This document shows positions 22,145 through 30,810 of a DNA stretch of 64,000 bases, in pieces. The notes beneath the pieces were generated by a model, which did no database searches, was not told the DNA's origin, and saw only the letters and a list, made by a program, of their open reading frames with translations. Source of the DNA: Pseudomonas sp. PB101. GTDB taxonomy: Bacteria; Pseudomonadota; Gammaproteobacteria; Pseudomonadales; Pseudomonadaceae. The translations under genes and the position numbers were made by a program. Position 1 is the first letter of the stretch; each line of letters opens with the position of its first letter. Where the stretch lies: NCBI RefSeq assembly GCF_009764265.1, contig NZ_RWIR01000069.1:1-64000 (forward strand), given 5' to 3'.

Positions 22145-22948
22145 TTAACGCAGATCGAGCACGTCTTGCATGTCGTAAAGGCCAGGCTCGCGCCCGTCCA
22201 GCCACAACGCAGCACGTACCGCGCCCTTGGCGAACGTCATGCGACTGGACGCCTTGTGGGTGATCTCGACGCGCTCGCCGTCGGCGGCAAACAGCACGGT
22301 GTGATCACCGACGATGTCACCGGCACGCACAGTGGCGAAACCGATGGTCTCACGCTCGCGAGCACCGGTCTGACCTTCACGGCCATACACCGCCACTTTC
22401 TTCAGATCACGACCCAACGCATCGGCAATCACCTCACCCATGCGCACGGCAGTGCCGGACGGCGCATCGACCTTATGCCGATGGTGAGCTTCGGTGATTT
22501 CGATATCGACATCGTCGCCCAATACGCGAGCGGCCGTGTCGAGCAGCTTCAGGCACAGGTTGACCCCGACACTGAAGTTGGCCGCGAAGACGATCGGAAT
22601 GTCCTTGCCCGCTTCCGCCAGCAGCTGTTTTTCTTCAACGCTGAAACCAGTGGTACCGATGATCATGGCCTTGCCGTGCTTACGGCAGAAAGCCAGATTC
22701 TTCAGGGTTACCGTCGGGTGCGTAAAGTCGATCAGCACGTCGAACTCGTCGACCACCCGATCCAGATCGCCGGACAGCGGTACGCCGATGCGACCCAGCG
22801 CAGCCAGCTCACCGGCATCCGCGCCGACCAGCGTGCTGTCAGGGCGATCCACCGCCGCCGTCAGACCGGCACCCGGGGTTTGCTGCACCGCTTCAATCAG
22901 GGTCTTGCCCATGCGCCCGGCGGCGCCCATCACTGCAATACGTCGCAT
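22145..22948 (-). CDS. dapB: 4-hydroxy-tetrahydrodipicolinate reductase
   Basis: 267 residues. DapB carries out an NAD(P)H-dependent step of lysine/diaminopimelate synthesis. The nucleotide-binding motif MRRIAVMGAAGRMGKTLIEA starts the protein. FTHPTVT and GTTGFSVEEKQ follow, and the catalytic EAHHRHKVDAPSGTA lies near residues 156-170. It starts 10 bp after the dnaJ stop, so it may be co-transcribed from the dnaJ side. Confidence 0.98.
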   Translation of the reverse strand: MRRIAVMGAAGRMGKTLIEAVQQTPGAGLTAAVDRPDSTLVGADAGELAALGRIGVPLSGDLDRVVDEFDVLIDFTHPTVTLKNLAFCRKHGKAMIIGTTGFSVEEKQLLAEAGKDIPIVFAANFSVGVNLCLKLLDTAARVLGDDVDIEITEAHHRHKVDAPSGTAVRMGEVIADALGRDLKKVAVYGREGQTGARERETIGFATVRAGDIVGDHTVLFAADGERVEITHKASSRMTFAKGAVRAALWLDGREPGLYDMQDVLDLR

Positions 22949-22958
22949 GCCTGTCTCC

Positions 22959-24083
22959 TTACAAATCGCCGAAGAAGCGCTTCACGCCTTCGAACCAACC
23001 GGTGGTTTTTGGCGAATGGCTGTTGTCGTCCGCCAGGGAGCTACGGAACTCCTCGAGCATTTCGCGCTGGCGACGGCTCAGATTGACCGGAGTCTCGACC
23101 GCCACACGGCACATCAGGTCACCGGCTCCGCCGCCACGCACCGGCGCGACGCCCTTGCCGCGAACGCGAAACTGCTTGCCAGTCTGGGTCCCCTCGGGGA
23201 TCTTCAGCTTGACCCGGCCATCAAGGGTCGGAATCTCCAGCTCGCCACCCAGCGCCGCATCGACGAAGCTGATCGGCACTTCGCAGAACAGGTGCTTGCC
23301 GTCACGCTGGAAGATCGAGTGCTCGCGCACATTGATCACCACGTACAGGTCGCCGGTCGGACCACCCTGAGCACCCGCCTCGCCTTCGCCGGACAGGCGA
23401 ATGCGGTCACCGGTATCGACACCGGCCGGCACTTTCACCGACAGGGTCTTGTACTCTTCGACACGGCCTTCGCCGTGGCACGAATCGCACGGATCGGAAA
23501 TGATCTTGCCCTGGCCATGGCAACGCGGGCAGGTCTGCTGCACCGAGAAGAAGCCTTGTTGCATGCGCACCTGGCCGATACCGCCGCAAGTCGGGCAAGT
23601 CACCGGCGCAGAACCTTTCTTGGCACCGGAGCCGTCGCAAGGCTTGCAGTTGACCAGCGTCGGAACGCGGATATTCACGGTCGTACCGCGCACCGCTTCT
23701 TCCAGGTCCAGCTCCAGGGTGTAGCGCAAATCGCTGCCGCGCTGAGCGCCGCCACGGGAACCGCCGCGACCGCCACCGAAGAAGTCACTGAAGACATCGC
23801 CAAAGATGTCGGAGAAGTTCTGGCCGCCGAAACCGGCACCGCCGCCACCCATGCTTGGGTCGACACCGGCGTGGCCGTACTGGTCGTACGCCGCACGTTT
23901 GCTGGAATCGGACAGCACTTCGTAGGCCTCGTTGGCCTCCTTGAACATCTCTTCCGACGCTTTGTCATCGGGATTACGGTCCGGGTGGTGCTTCATCGCC
24001 AGGCGACGGTAGGCCTTTTTCAGGTCCGCCTCGCTTGTGCCTCGCTCAACACCCAATACTTCGTAATAGTCACGCTTTGCCAT
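22959..24083 (-). CDS. dnaJ: chaperone protein DnaJ
   Basis: 374 residues. It is the co-chaperone that delivers substrates to DnaK and stimulates its ATPase. The J domain contains the HPD triad (MKHHPDRNPDD, near residue 33). A Gly/Phe-rich stretch with GGGGAGFGGQNFSDIFGDVF follows, then four CxxCxGxG zinc modules (for example CPTCGGIGQV and CPRCHGQGKI), and then the C-terminal substrate-binding domain. It lies 298 bp after dnaK, and no sigma32 box was seen directly in front of it. Confidence 0.98.
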   Translation of the reverse strand: MAKRDYYEVLGVERGTSEADLKKAYRRLAMKHHPDRNPDDKASEEMFKEANEAYEVLSDSSKRAAYDQYGHAGVDPSMGGGGAGFGGQNFSDIFGDVFSDFFGGGRGGSRGGAQRGSDLRYTLELDLEEAVRGTTVNIRVPTLVNCKPCDGSGAKKGSAPVTCPTCGGIGQVRMQQGFFSVQQTCPRCHGQGKIISDPCDSCHGEGRVEEYKTLSVKVPAGVDTGDRIRLSGEGEAGAQGGPTGDLYVVINVREHSIFQRDGKHLFCEVPISFVDAALGGELEIPTLDGRVKLKIPEGTQTGKQFRVRGKGVAPVRGGGAGDLMCRVAVETPVNLSRRQREMLEEFRSSLADDNSHSPKTTGWFEGVKRFFGDL

Positions 24084-24381
24084 AAGTCATCTGCACTCTT
24101 GAGGACGTTCGGCAAACCTCTCCTGAGCCCTGCCGAACTCGTTGAGCCCCAATACAGGCCCGGACCCAACTCACGTCAATTCAACGATCCTGGTCTTTGT
24201 TTCGATTTGGCACTTGCGGCTCGGAAAGCAGGAGCATTCCCGACCATGCCAGCAGCACGCGAACGTTGTCGCACACTGTAAAAATTCGCGTATTCCAGAC
24301 ACGCCAACGCGGGAGCAAGCTCCCGCGCGGCGACATCCTACCAGTCACCGCCTTAAGGCAGTCAACCGGCCGACCAACAAC
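24084..24381 (-). other. dnaK-dnaJ intergenic region with hairpin
   Basis: No gene is seen. A perfect inverted repeat CGCGGGAGC/GCTCCCGCG at 24308-24327 has the GGGAGCAAGCTCCC form common between Pseudomonas genes. It lacks a T-run, so it is a REP-like or mRNA-stability hairpin behind dnaK. A dnaJ promoter is not obvious. Confidence 0.5.
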
Positions 24382-26298
24382 TTACTTGTGGTCTTTGACT
24401 TCTTCGAACTCGGCATCGACAACGTCGTCAGCCTTTTCCGCCGATTCGCCCTGCGGTGCAGCGCCTTCAGCAGGCTGAGCCTGTTCGGCATACATCTTCT
24501 GCGCCACTGGAGCGGAGACTTTCGACAGCTCTTCAACCTTGGCTTCGATAACGGCCTTGTCGTCGCCTTTGACAGCGGCTTCCAGGGCAACTACAGCAGC
24601 TTCGATTGCAGTCTTCTCTTCAGCGCTCACCTTGTCGCCAGCATCGGCAACCATTTTGCGCGTCGAGTGAACCAGTGCATCACCCTGGTTACGGGCAGTG
24701 GCCAGCTCTTCGAACTTGCGGTCTTCCTCGGCGTTGGCCTCGGCATCACGCACCATGCGCTCGATCTCTTCGTCGGACAGACCGGAGTTGGCCTTGATCA
24801 CGATCGACTGAGTCTTGCCAGTGGCCTTGTCCTTGGCGCCTACGTGCAGGATGCCGTTGGCGTCGATGTCGAAGGTCACTTCGATTTGTGGCACGCCACG
24901 TGGTGCTGGTGGAATCTCGGCCAGGTCGAACTTGCCCAGGGACTTGTTCTGCGTCGCTTGCTTACGCTCACCTTGCAACACGTGAATGGTCACGGCGCCC
25001 TGGTTGTCGTCGGCAGTCGAGAACACTTGCGATTTCTTGGTAGGAATCGTGGTGTTTTTCTCGATCAGCGCAGTCATCACGCCGCCCATGGTTTCGATAC
25101 CCAGGGTCAGCGGGCTAACGTCCAGCAGCAGAACGTCTTTCACGTCACCGGCCAGTACCGCACCCTGGATAGCAGCACCCATGGCAACCGCTTCGTCCGG
25201 GTTCACGTCTTTACGAGCTTCTTTACCGAAGAACTCGGTCACCAGTTTCTGAACCAGTGGCATACGGGTCTGACCGCCGACCAGGATCACGTCGTTGATC
25301 GCGCCAACGTCGATACCGGAGTCTTTCAGCGCAATGCGGCAAGGCTCGATGGTACGTTGAACCAGGTCTTCAACCAGCGCTTCCAGCTTGGCGCGGGAGA
25401 TCTTCACGTTCAGGTGCTTCGGACCGGTGGCGTCTGCAGTGATGTACGGCAGGTTCACGTCGGTCGACTGAGCGGAAGACAGCTCGATCTTGGCTTTTTC
25501 AGCGGCTTCTTTCAGGCGCTGCATGGCCAGCGGGTCGCCCTTGAGGTTCATGCCGCTTTCTTTCTTGAATTCGTCGACGAGGTAGTCGATCAGACGAATG
25601 TCAAAGTCTTCACCGCCCAGGAACGTGTCACCGTTGGTGGCCAGTACTTCGAACTGGTGCTCACCATCGACTTCAGCGATCTCGATCACGGAAACGTCGA
25701 AAGTACCACCGCCCAGGTCGTAAACGATCACGGTGTGATCGCCCTTGGCCTTGTCCATACCGTAAGCCAGAGCGGCCGCGGTTGGTTCGTTGATGATACG
25801 TTTCACGTCCAGACCGGCGATGCGGCCGGCGTCTTTGGTCGCCTGACGCTGGCTGTCGTTGAAGTAGGCCGGAACGGTGATCACCGCTTCAGTCACGGTC
25901 TCGCCGAGGTAGTCTTCGGCGGTCTTCTTCATCTTTTTCAGGATTTCAGCCGAGATTTGTGGCGGTGCCATTTTCTGGCCGTTCACTTCAACCCAGGCGT
26001 CGCTGTTGTCAGCCTTGACGATCTTGTAAGGGACCATCTGAATGTCTTTCTGCACGACTTCTTCGTCGAAACGACGACCGATCAGACGCTTCACCGCATA
26101 CAGGGTGTTATGCGGATTGGTCACAGCCTGACGCTTGGCCGACTGGCCAACCAGAATTTCGCCATCGTTGGCGTAAGCGATGATCGACGGCGTGGTACGC
26201 GCGCCTTCAGCGTTTTCAATAACTTTTGCCTTGCCGTTTTCCAACACGGAGACGCAGGAGTTGGTAGTCCCCAGGTCGATACCGATAATTTTGCCCAT
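24382..26298 (-). CDS. dnaK: molecular chaperone DnaK (Hsp70)
   Basis: 638 residues from MGKIIGIDLGTTNSCVSVLE, the canonical start. A codon two residues upstream is in frame but not conserved. DnaK is the ATP-dependent chaperone working with DnaJ and GrpE. The nucleotide-binding domain has DLGGGTFDVSVIEI and ILVGGQTRMP. The linker (DVLLLDVSPLTLGIET) leads to the substrate-binding domain and an Ala/Glu-rich lid ending in EFEEVKDHK. A consensus sigma32 promoter (26377-26405) overlaps the end of grpE. Confidence 0.99.
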   Translation of the reverse strand: MGKIIGIDLGTTNSCVSVLENGKAKVIENAEGARTTPSIIAYANDGEILVGQSAKRQAVTNPHNTLYAVKRLIGRRFDEEVVQKDIQMVPYKIVKADNSDAWVEVNGQKMAPPQISAEILKKMKKTAEDYLGETVTEAVITVPAYFNDSQRQATKDAGRIAGLDVKRIINEPTAAALAYGMDKAKGDHTVIVYDLGGGTFDVSVIEIAEVDGEHQFEVLATNGDTFLGGEDFDIRLIDYLVDEFKKESGMNLKGDPLAMQRLKEAAEKAKIELSSAQSTDVNLPYITADATGPKHLNVKISRAKLEALVEDLVQRTIEPCRIALKDSGIDVGAINDVILVGGQTRMPLVQKLVTEFFGKEARKDVNPDEAVAMGAAIQGAVLAGDVKDVLLLDVSPLTLGIETMGGVMTALIEKNTTIPTKKSQVFSTADDNQGAVTIHVLQGERKQATQNKSLGKFDLAEIPPAPRGVPQIEVTFDIDANGILHVGAKDKATGKTQSIVIKANSGLSDEEIERMVRDAEANAEEDRKFEELATARNQGDALVHSTRKMVADAGDKVSAEEKTAIEAAVVALEAAVKGDDKAVIEAKVEELSKVSAPVAQKMYAEQAQPAEGAAPQGESAEKADDVVDAEFEEVKDHK

Positions 26299-26376
26299 GT
26301 TCACTCTCCCGAAACTTTGGATTTGGTTGCCGCAGCAGTGGTGGCTAACTGCGGTAGCACTTAAACGCTTGACTTA

Positions 26377-26405
26377 TAAATGGGGGCCTTGCGGCGGATT
26401 TCAAG
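26377..26405 (-). promoter_or_regulatory. heat-shock (sigma32) promoter of dnaK
   Basis: On the minus strand CTTGAAA and CCCCATTTA stand 13 bp apart, matching the sigma32 consensus closely. The -35 box overlaps the last codons of grpE, so dnaK can be transcribed separately from grpE. Confidence 0.85.
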
Positions 26406-26967
26406 CCTGCTCGTCAATCGAAGGCGAAACCGGCGCAGGCGCCTTGCTGACCACGACCATCGCCGGGCGCAGCAGGCGACCATTGAGCTGATAGCCCTTC
26501 TGGAACACCTTCAGAACGCTGTTCGGCTCGACGTCGGCGCTTTCCTGCATGGCCATTGCCTGATGGTGAACGGCGTTGAACGGTTCGCCATGCGGGTCGA
26601 TCGCTTCAAGCTGATAACGCTTGAGGGTGTCGTGGAACATTTTCAGGGTCAGCTCGATGCCTTCGCGCATCGGACGGATGCTTTCGTCGTCCGGGCTGGA
26701 CAGTTCCAGGCCACGTTCCAGGCTGTCGACGATCGGCAGCAGGTCGCTGGCGAATTTTTCCAGCGCGAACTTGTGAGCCTTCTCTACATCCTGCTCGGCG
26801 CGACGGCGGACGTTCTGCAGATCGGCGGCTACACGCAAAGCCTGATCCTGAGCGCCTGCCAGTTGCTCTTCGAGCACTTGTACACGAGCCGCCAGGTCAT
26901 CACCCGAAGCCTCGGGCGCCTGGTTGGCGTCTGGGTTTTGCGTATCCACTGTCTGTTCGTCAGCCAT
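26401..26967 (-). CDS. grpE: nucleotide exchange factor GrpE
   Basis: 188 residues. GrpE releases ADP from DnaK. The Gln/Glu/Asp-rich N-terminus and long coiled coil (about 35-80, VQVLEEQLAGAQDQALRVAADLQNVRRRAEQDVEKAHKF) are followed by the beta-wing domain, with the family signature near NSVLKVFQKGYQLNGRLLRPAMVVVSKAP. AAAGGAG precedes the ATG, and a second strong sigma32 promoter lies at 27020-27050. It precedes dnaK on the same strand. Confidence 0.98.
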   Translation of the reverse strand: MADEQTVDTQNPDANQAPEASGDDLAARVQVLEEQLAGAQDQALRVAADLQNVRRRAEQDVEKAHKFALEKFASDLLPIVDSLERGLELSSPDDESIRPMREGIELTLKMFHDTLKRYQLEAIDPHGEPFNAVHHQAMAMQESADVEPNSVLKVFQKGYQLNGRLLRPAMVVVSKAPAPVSPSIDEQA

Positions 26968-27019
26968 AGATTTCTCCTTTCAATTTCGTCCGCGAGCTCA
27001 ACTCGCGCTTCTGCCCAGC

Positions 27020-27050
27020 TATATGGGGCCGCAAAATCCGGCTTCAAGGG
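27020..27050 (-). promoter_or_regulatory. heat-shock (sigma32) promoter of grpE
   Basis: On the minus strand CTTGAAG, 13 bp, then CCCCATATA fits the sigma32 consensus. It ends about 50 bp upstream of the grpE start codon and can drive grpE and, by read-through, dnaK. Confidence 0.85.
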
Positions 27051-27146
27051 GCGCCGAAGATTAACCCTACAAAAAACAACTGCATTGTCATTCCCGGTTG
27101 CGATAAGGGTTTCGTCGGACCGAGCCAATCGAGCTAACAAGGGGCA

Positions 27147-27183
27147 TTGTCAGCCGCAAATAAAACACTGTATAAATAACCAG
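27147..27183 (+). promoter_or_regulatory. recN promoter overlapped by a LexA box
   Basis: TTGTCA (27147-27152) and TATAAA (27171-27176), 18 bp apart, form a sigma70 promoter. The -10 is embedded in CTGTATAAATAACCAG (27168-27183), which fits the SOS box CTG-N10-CAG with CTGTAT. LexA bound here would block recN until DNA damage. Confidence 0.85.
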
Positions 27184-27207
27184 ACCTAACACCTGGGAGC
27201 GGCCCAT

Positions 27208-28881
27208 ATGCTGGTGCACCTGTCCGTACACAACTACGCCATCGTTGAACATCTCGATCTCGAACTCGATCGCGGGATGAGCGTGATCACCGGGGAAACC
27301 GGCGCGGGCAAGTCGATCATGCTCGACGCGCTGGGCCTCACCCTGGGTGATCGCGCCGACAGCGGCGTGGTCCGCCCCGGTGCCGACAAGGCCGACATCC
27401 TGGCCACCTTCGATCTGGCCGATATTCCCGAAGCCAGCGCCTGGCTGGCCGAGCGCGATCTCGAAAACGACGGTCCGTGCATCCTGCGCCGGGTGATCAC
27501 GTCCGAAGGACGCTCGCGCGGCTACATCAACGGCACGCCCTGCCCACTGGGCGACCTCAAGGCGCTGGGCGAACTGCTGATCGACATTCACAGCCAGCAC
27601 GAACACCAATCCCTGCTCAAGACCGATACCCACCGGCGCCTGCTCGATGAATATGCCGGCGCCACGGATCTTGCCCGCCAGGTGCAACTTGCCGCCCAGC
27701 GCTGGCGCCAGACCCGCCAGGAACTGGAGCGACTCTCCAATTCCGGCGACGAGCAACGCGCCCGCCATCAGTTGCTCAGCTATCAACTCGAAGAACTGGA
27801 AAACCTGGGCCTGGGCGACAACGAACTGGAGCAGCTCGAGCAGGAACACAAGAACCTGACCAACGCCGAAACCTTGCTGGGCATTTGCCGGCAAGTGGTC
27901 GAGCAATGCAGCGAAAGTGATTCCGGGAATGTCCTGAACGCCCTCACCGCCAGCCTCAACCGCCTGTCGAGTGTGAACAACTCGATCGGCGCGCTCGGCG
28001 AAGCCAGCAGCTTGCTGACCAGCGCACAGATTCAGGTTGAAGAAGCCGTGGGCGAATTGAACCGCTTCCTGGACAATTTCGACGCCGACCCGGCGCGGCT
28101 TCAATATCTGGAAGAGCGCCTCGACGCGATCTACACCATGGCGCGCAAACATCGCATCCAGCCGACCGAAGTCGCGGAGATGCAACAGCGCCTGCTCGAT
28201 GAAATCGAAACCCTTAATGCCAACGACGAATCCATCGAGCGACTGAGCGACGAATTGGCTTCCTATGCCCGCCACTATCAGGAAAAGGCCCGGGAGCTGA
28301 GCGACTTGCGCCATCAGGCATCCAGCAGCCTGGCCAGCGCCGTGGAGCAGGAAATCCAGCGCCTGGGCATGCCCGGCGGCCGCTTCACCATTGAACTGCG
28401 CCCGAACAGCAGCAATGAACTACTGCCAAACGGACTTGAACAGGTCGAATTGCTCGTCAGTGCCAACCCGGGGCAGCCGTTAAAAGCCCTGGCGAAAGTA
28501 GCCTCCGGCGGTGAGCTTTCGCGGATCAGCCTGGCCATCCAGGTGATCACCGCCCAAACCTCTCGCGTGCCAACGCTGGTGTTCGACGAAGTCGACGTGG
28601 GCATTGGCGGCCCGACCGCCGAGATTGTCGGCCAGTTGCTGCGTCGGCTCGGCGAGCGGGGACAGGTGTTGACCGTCACCCACTTGCCACAAGTCGCCGC
28701 GCAAGGTCATCAACATCTGTTTGTGCACAAGGTGCGCGGAGAGGATGCCACTCGCACAGCCGTCTCCAAGCTGAGCAAGAACGATCGTATCGAAGAGGTC
28801 GCGCGAATGCTGGGCGGCATCGACCTGACCAAGGAATCCCTTGCCCACGCCAAAAAAATGGTCGTGACCGCAAAAGTTTAA
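27208..28881 (+). CDS. recN: DNA repair protein RecN
   Basis: 557 residues. RecN is an SMC-like ATPase that holds DNA ends together during double-strand break repair. It begins MLVHLSVHNYAIVEHLDLELDRGMSVITGETGAGKSIMLDALG, with Walker A near residues 30-37. Two coiled-coil arms follow (about 160-230 and 290-370). The signature and Walker B come at ASGGELSRISLAIQVI and PTLVFDEVDVGIGG. The LexA box upstream indicates SOS control. It is convergent with fur, with a shared terminator. Confidence 0.98.
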   Translation: MLVHLSVHNYAIVEHLDLELDRGMSVITGETGAGKSIMLDALGLTLGDRADSGVVRPGADKADILATFDLADIPEASAWLAERDLENDGPCILRRVITSEGRSRGYINGTPCPLGDLKALGELLIDIHSQHEHQSLLKTDTHRRLLDEYAGATDLARQVQLAAQRWRQTRQELERLSNSGDEQRARHQLLSYQLEELENLGLGDNELEQLEQEHKNLTNAETLLGICRQVVEQCSESDSGNVLNALTASLNRLSSVNNSIGALGEASSLLTSAQIQVEEAVGELNRFLDNFDADPARLQYLEERLDAIYTMARKHRIQPTEVAEMQQRLLDEIETLNANDESIERLSDELASYARHYQEKARELSDLRHQASSSLASAVEQEIQRLGMPGGRFTIELRPNSSNELLPNGLEQVELLVSANPGQPLKALAKVASGGELSRISLAIQVITAQTSRVPTLVFDEVDVGIGGPTAEIVGQLLRRLGERGQVLTVTHLPQVAAQGHQHLFVHKVRGEDATRTAVSKLSKNDRIEEVARMLGGIDLTKESLAHAKKMVVTAKV

Positions 28882-28895
28882 GGCGGGCAGAAAGC

Positions 28896-28923
28896 ACGAA
28901 GGCGACCCTGGGGTCGCCTTCGT
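28896..28923. terminator. bidirectional terminator between recN and fur
   Basis: ACGAAGGCGACC and GGTCGCCTTCGT form a perfect 12-bp stem between the convergent genes. The T-runs are poor on both sides, so termination may be partial. Confidence 0.6.
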
Positions 28924-28955
28924 TCGTTTCGCGAACGGATGTTCGCGCGACATGC

Positions 28956-29360
28956 TTACTTTTTCTTGCGCACGTACAGCACCAGATTGTGATCAACCAT
29001 CTCGAAGCCATACTTGTCGACGATTGCTTTCTGGAGCCGCTCGATTTCTTCGTCGAAGAATTCGATCACTTCGCTGGTTTCGACGTTGACCATATGGTCG
29101 TGATGCTTTCCGTCGTCCAGTTCGAAGACCGCATGGCCTCCGTCGAAGTTGTGCCGCACCACAAGGCCAGCTGCCTCGAACTGGGTCAGGACACGGTAAA
29201 CCGTGGCCAGACCGACGTCCTCACCAGCCTCCATAAGGGCCTTGTAGACATCCTCGGCACTCATGTGGCGCTGCTCGGCGGAATCGAGCATTTGCAGAAT
29301 TTTGACCCGTGGCAGGGTCACTTTGAGGCCGGCTTTGCGTAGTTCGCTATTTTCAACCAT
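28956..29360 (-). CDS. fur: ferric uptake regulator Fur
   Basis: 134 residues, standard length. Fur is the Fe(II)-dependent repressor of iron-uptake genes. The winged-helix N-terminus (LRKAGLKVTLPRVKILQMLDS, EDVYKALMEAGEDVGLATVYRVLTQFEAAGLV) is followed by the metal-binding dimerisation domain with DDGKHHDHMVNVETSEVIEF. The two CxxC motifs of some Fur proteins are absent, as is usual in Pseudomonas. It is divergent from omlA, an arrangement conserved in Pseudomonas. Confidence 0.98.
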   Translation of the reverse strand: MVENSELRKAGLKVTLPRVKILQMLDSAEQRHMSAEDVYKALMEAGEDVGLATVYRVLTQFEAAGLVVRHNFDGGHAVFELDDGKHHDHMVNVETSEVIEFFDEEIERLQKAIVDKYGFEMVDHNLVLYVRKKK

Positions 29361-29406
29361 GGTCAGCTTTCTCGCGATGCTGCTTCGCAGCTTCTCTTAA
29401 TGCGGG

Positions 29407-29412
29407 TATGAT
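29407..29412 (+). promoter_or_regulatory. -10 box candidate for omlA
   Basis: TATGAT, preceded by GGG, stands 46 bp before the omlA start. The corresponding -35 is weak. It lies in the 97-bp fur-omlA divergent region, and no clear Fur box was identified by eye. Confidence 0.4.
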
Positions 29413-29457
29413 CGGCGTTTACGTTGTCCCAGCCAAGATAGTGGAAGTCGCCCACCG

Positions 29458-29985
29458 ATGCAAAACACCAAGCTCTTGCTAACCAGTTTCACCTTTGTGG
29501 GACTGCTCGCACTCGCCGGTTGTTCATTCCCCGGGGTTTACAAAATCGACATCCAGCAGGGCAATGTCGTCACGCAGGACATGATAGACCAGTTACGCCC
29601 GGGAATGACCCGTAAGCAAGTACGGTTTATCATGGGCAACCCTCTGCTGACTGACACGTTCCATGCCGATCGCTGGGATTATCTGTACAGCCTGCAACCG
29701 GGTGGCGGTGAACGCCAACAGGAACGCATTAGCGTTATCTTCAACCCAAATGATCAGCTTGTCAGCCTCTCTGGTGATTTCATGCCAGGCGTGAGCCGTG
29801 ACGAAGCCATTCTCGGCAAGGACAGCGGCACGACAGTGGCTGCCCCGGCAGAAAACGTCGAGAAGCCAAAACCGGAAAAACCGGTCAAGCCAGGTTCGCT
29901 GCTGGATCAGATCCAGAAGGACGTCGACGGTGTAGAAACCGTTCCGGTCCCGACGCCTGAACCACTGGAAACCTCGCCGCAATAA
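29458..29985 (+). CDS. bamE: outer-membrane lipoprotein OmlA/BamE
   Basis: 175 residues. It is a BamE (SmpA/OmlA) lipoprotein of the beta-barrel assembly machine at the outer membrane. The signal peptide ends with lipobox LLALAGC, placing the acylated cysteine at residue 22. The SmpA/OmlA fold covers about residues 25-110 (IDIQQGNVVTQDMIDQLRPGMTRKQVRFIMGNPLL... DRWDYLYSL). The Pro/Glu/Lys-rich C-terminal tail is longer than in E. coli BamE but usual in Pseudomonas. It is divergent from fur and followed by a strong terminator. Confidence 0.96.
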   Translation: MQNTKLLLTSFTFVGLLALAGCSFPGVYKIDIQQGNVVTQDMIDQLRPGMTRKQVRFIMGNPLLTDTFHADRWDYLYSLQPGGGERQQERISVIFNPNDQLVSLSGDFMPGVSRDEAILGKDSGTTVAAPAENVEKPKPEKPVKPGSLLDQIQKDVDGVETVPVPTPEPLETSPQ

Positions 29986-29996
29986 TTTGCGACTCA

Positions 29997-30029
29997 ATAA
30001 AAAGCCCGGCATACCCGGGCTTTTTATTG
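29997..30029. terminator. bidirectional terminator between omlA and rnfH
   Basis: AATAAAAAGCCCGG and CCGGGCTTTTTATT pair around CATA with A/T tracts on both sides. It serves the convergent omlA and rnfH genes. Confidence 0.9.
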
Positions 30030-30046
30030 TCTGGCGCTCCAGCCAA

Positions 30047-30376
30047 TCACTGATTCCGCGCTTTGGCCTCGGCAGCTTTGGCCTCGGCAGCTTTCGCCGC
30101 GCGCAGTCGGCGCACCTCTTTCGGATCGGCCAACAGAGGTCGATAAATCTCGATTCGATCCCCCGCCTGAACAGACCGATGCTCCGGATCGGCCAAAACC
30201 TTGCCGAAGATACCCACAGGGCAATTGGCCAGATCCAGTTCAGGAAACGTTTCGGCCACCGCCGACTTGAGCAAGGCCGCCCGCACACTCGTTCCTACCG
30301 GAACCGCCAGGGTCAGCAGTACCTGACGGTCGACGGCCGCGTAGACCACCTCGACTTCAATCATGACCTCAACCAT
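30047..30376 (-). CDS. rnfH: RnfH family ubiquitin-like protein
   Basis: 109 residues from MVEVMIEVEVVYA. The second ATG (30364) gives 105 residues and does not overlap ratA. It is a beta-grasp (UPF0125/RnfH) protein of unsettled function, usually paired with ratA. The core VVYAAVDRQVLLTLAVPVGTSVRAALLKSAV... VGIFGKVLADPEHRSVQAGDRIEIYRPLLADPKEVRR is canonical. The tail contains a duplicated AKAAE repeat (DNA repeat near 30060-30100). The start overlaps the end of ratA by 8 bp. Confidence 0.9.
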   Translation of the reverse strand: MVEVMIEVEVVYAAVDRQVLLTLAVPVGTSVRAALLKSAVAETFPELDLANCPVGIFGKVLADPEHRSVQAGDRIEIYRPLLADPKEVRRLRAAKAAEAKAAEAKARNQ

Positions 30377-30803
30377 GTATCTGCTTGGCACGCTGGCAGA
30401 ACGCATCCACCAGGGTATTGGCCGCCTGGTTGAACAGTGGTCCCAGAGTGGCGCGAACCAGCGGCCCGGCATAATCGAACGACAGATCGAGGCTGATCTT
30501 GCAGGCCTTGTCTGTCAGCGCCTTGAACACCCATATGCCATGCAATTGGGTGAAAGGGCCCTCTTCGAGGTTCATTTCGATCGATTGACCGGGAACCAGC
30601 GTGTTGCGCGTCACGAAGTGCTGACTGAGGCCGCCCTTCGCCACGCCAACGCTCGCCCGCATATGTTCAGGGGAGCTCTCCAGGACTTCGGCGGTCGAGC
30701 ACCACGGCAGAAACTCCGGATAGCGCGCCACGTCGTTGACCAGGTCATACAGCGCTTGTGCCGGGTATGGCAGCAATGCCGATCGCGAAATGTGTGTCGT
30801 CAT
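30369..30803 (-). CDS. ratA: RatA family START-like protein (coenzyme Q-binding COQ10 type)
   Basis: 144 residues from MTTHISRSALLPYPAQALYDLVNDVARYPEFLPWC, the usual family start. A 10-residue upstream extension would run into the transporter stop and is unlikely. It is a SRPBCC/START-fold protein related to yeast Coq10. In E. coli it was reported to bind 50S subunits, and a respiratory quinone role is equally argued. It is coupled to rnfH and starts 7 bp after the NSS transporter stop. It lies next to smpB across the transporter, a common neighbourhood. Confidence 0.93.
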   Translation of the reverse strand: MTTHISRSALLPYPAQALYDLVNDVARYPEFLPWCSTAEVLESSPEHMRASVGVAKGGLSQHFVTRNTLVPGQSIEMNLEEGPFTQLHGIWVFKALTDKACKISLDLSFDYAGPLVRATLGPLFNQAANTLVDAFCQRAKQIHG

Positions 30804-30810
30804 GTCAGCG

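Noticed and set aside
24142..26364. 740-residue open frame opposite dnaK
   Set aside because: Antisense shadow. dnaK is fully conserved on the other strand.
27088..28314. 408-residue open frame opposite recN
   Set aside because: Overlaps recN and its LexA-box promoter. No domain recognised, composition as in antisense shadows.
30047..30803. RatA-RatB type toxin-antitoxin pair
   Set aside because: Older literature calls ratA a toxin, but the Coq10/START fold and conserved rnfH neighbour do not make this a toxin-antitoxin module. No antitoxin evidence is in the sequence.
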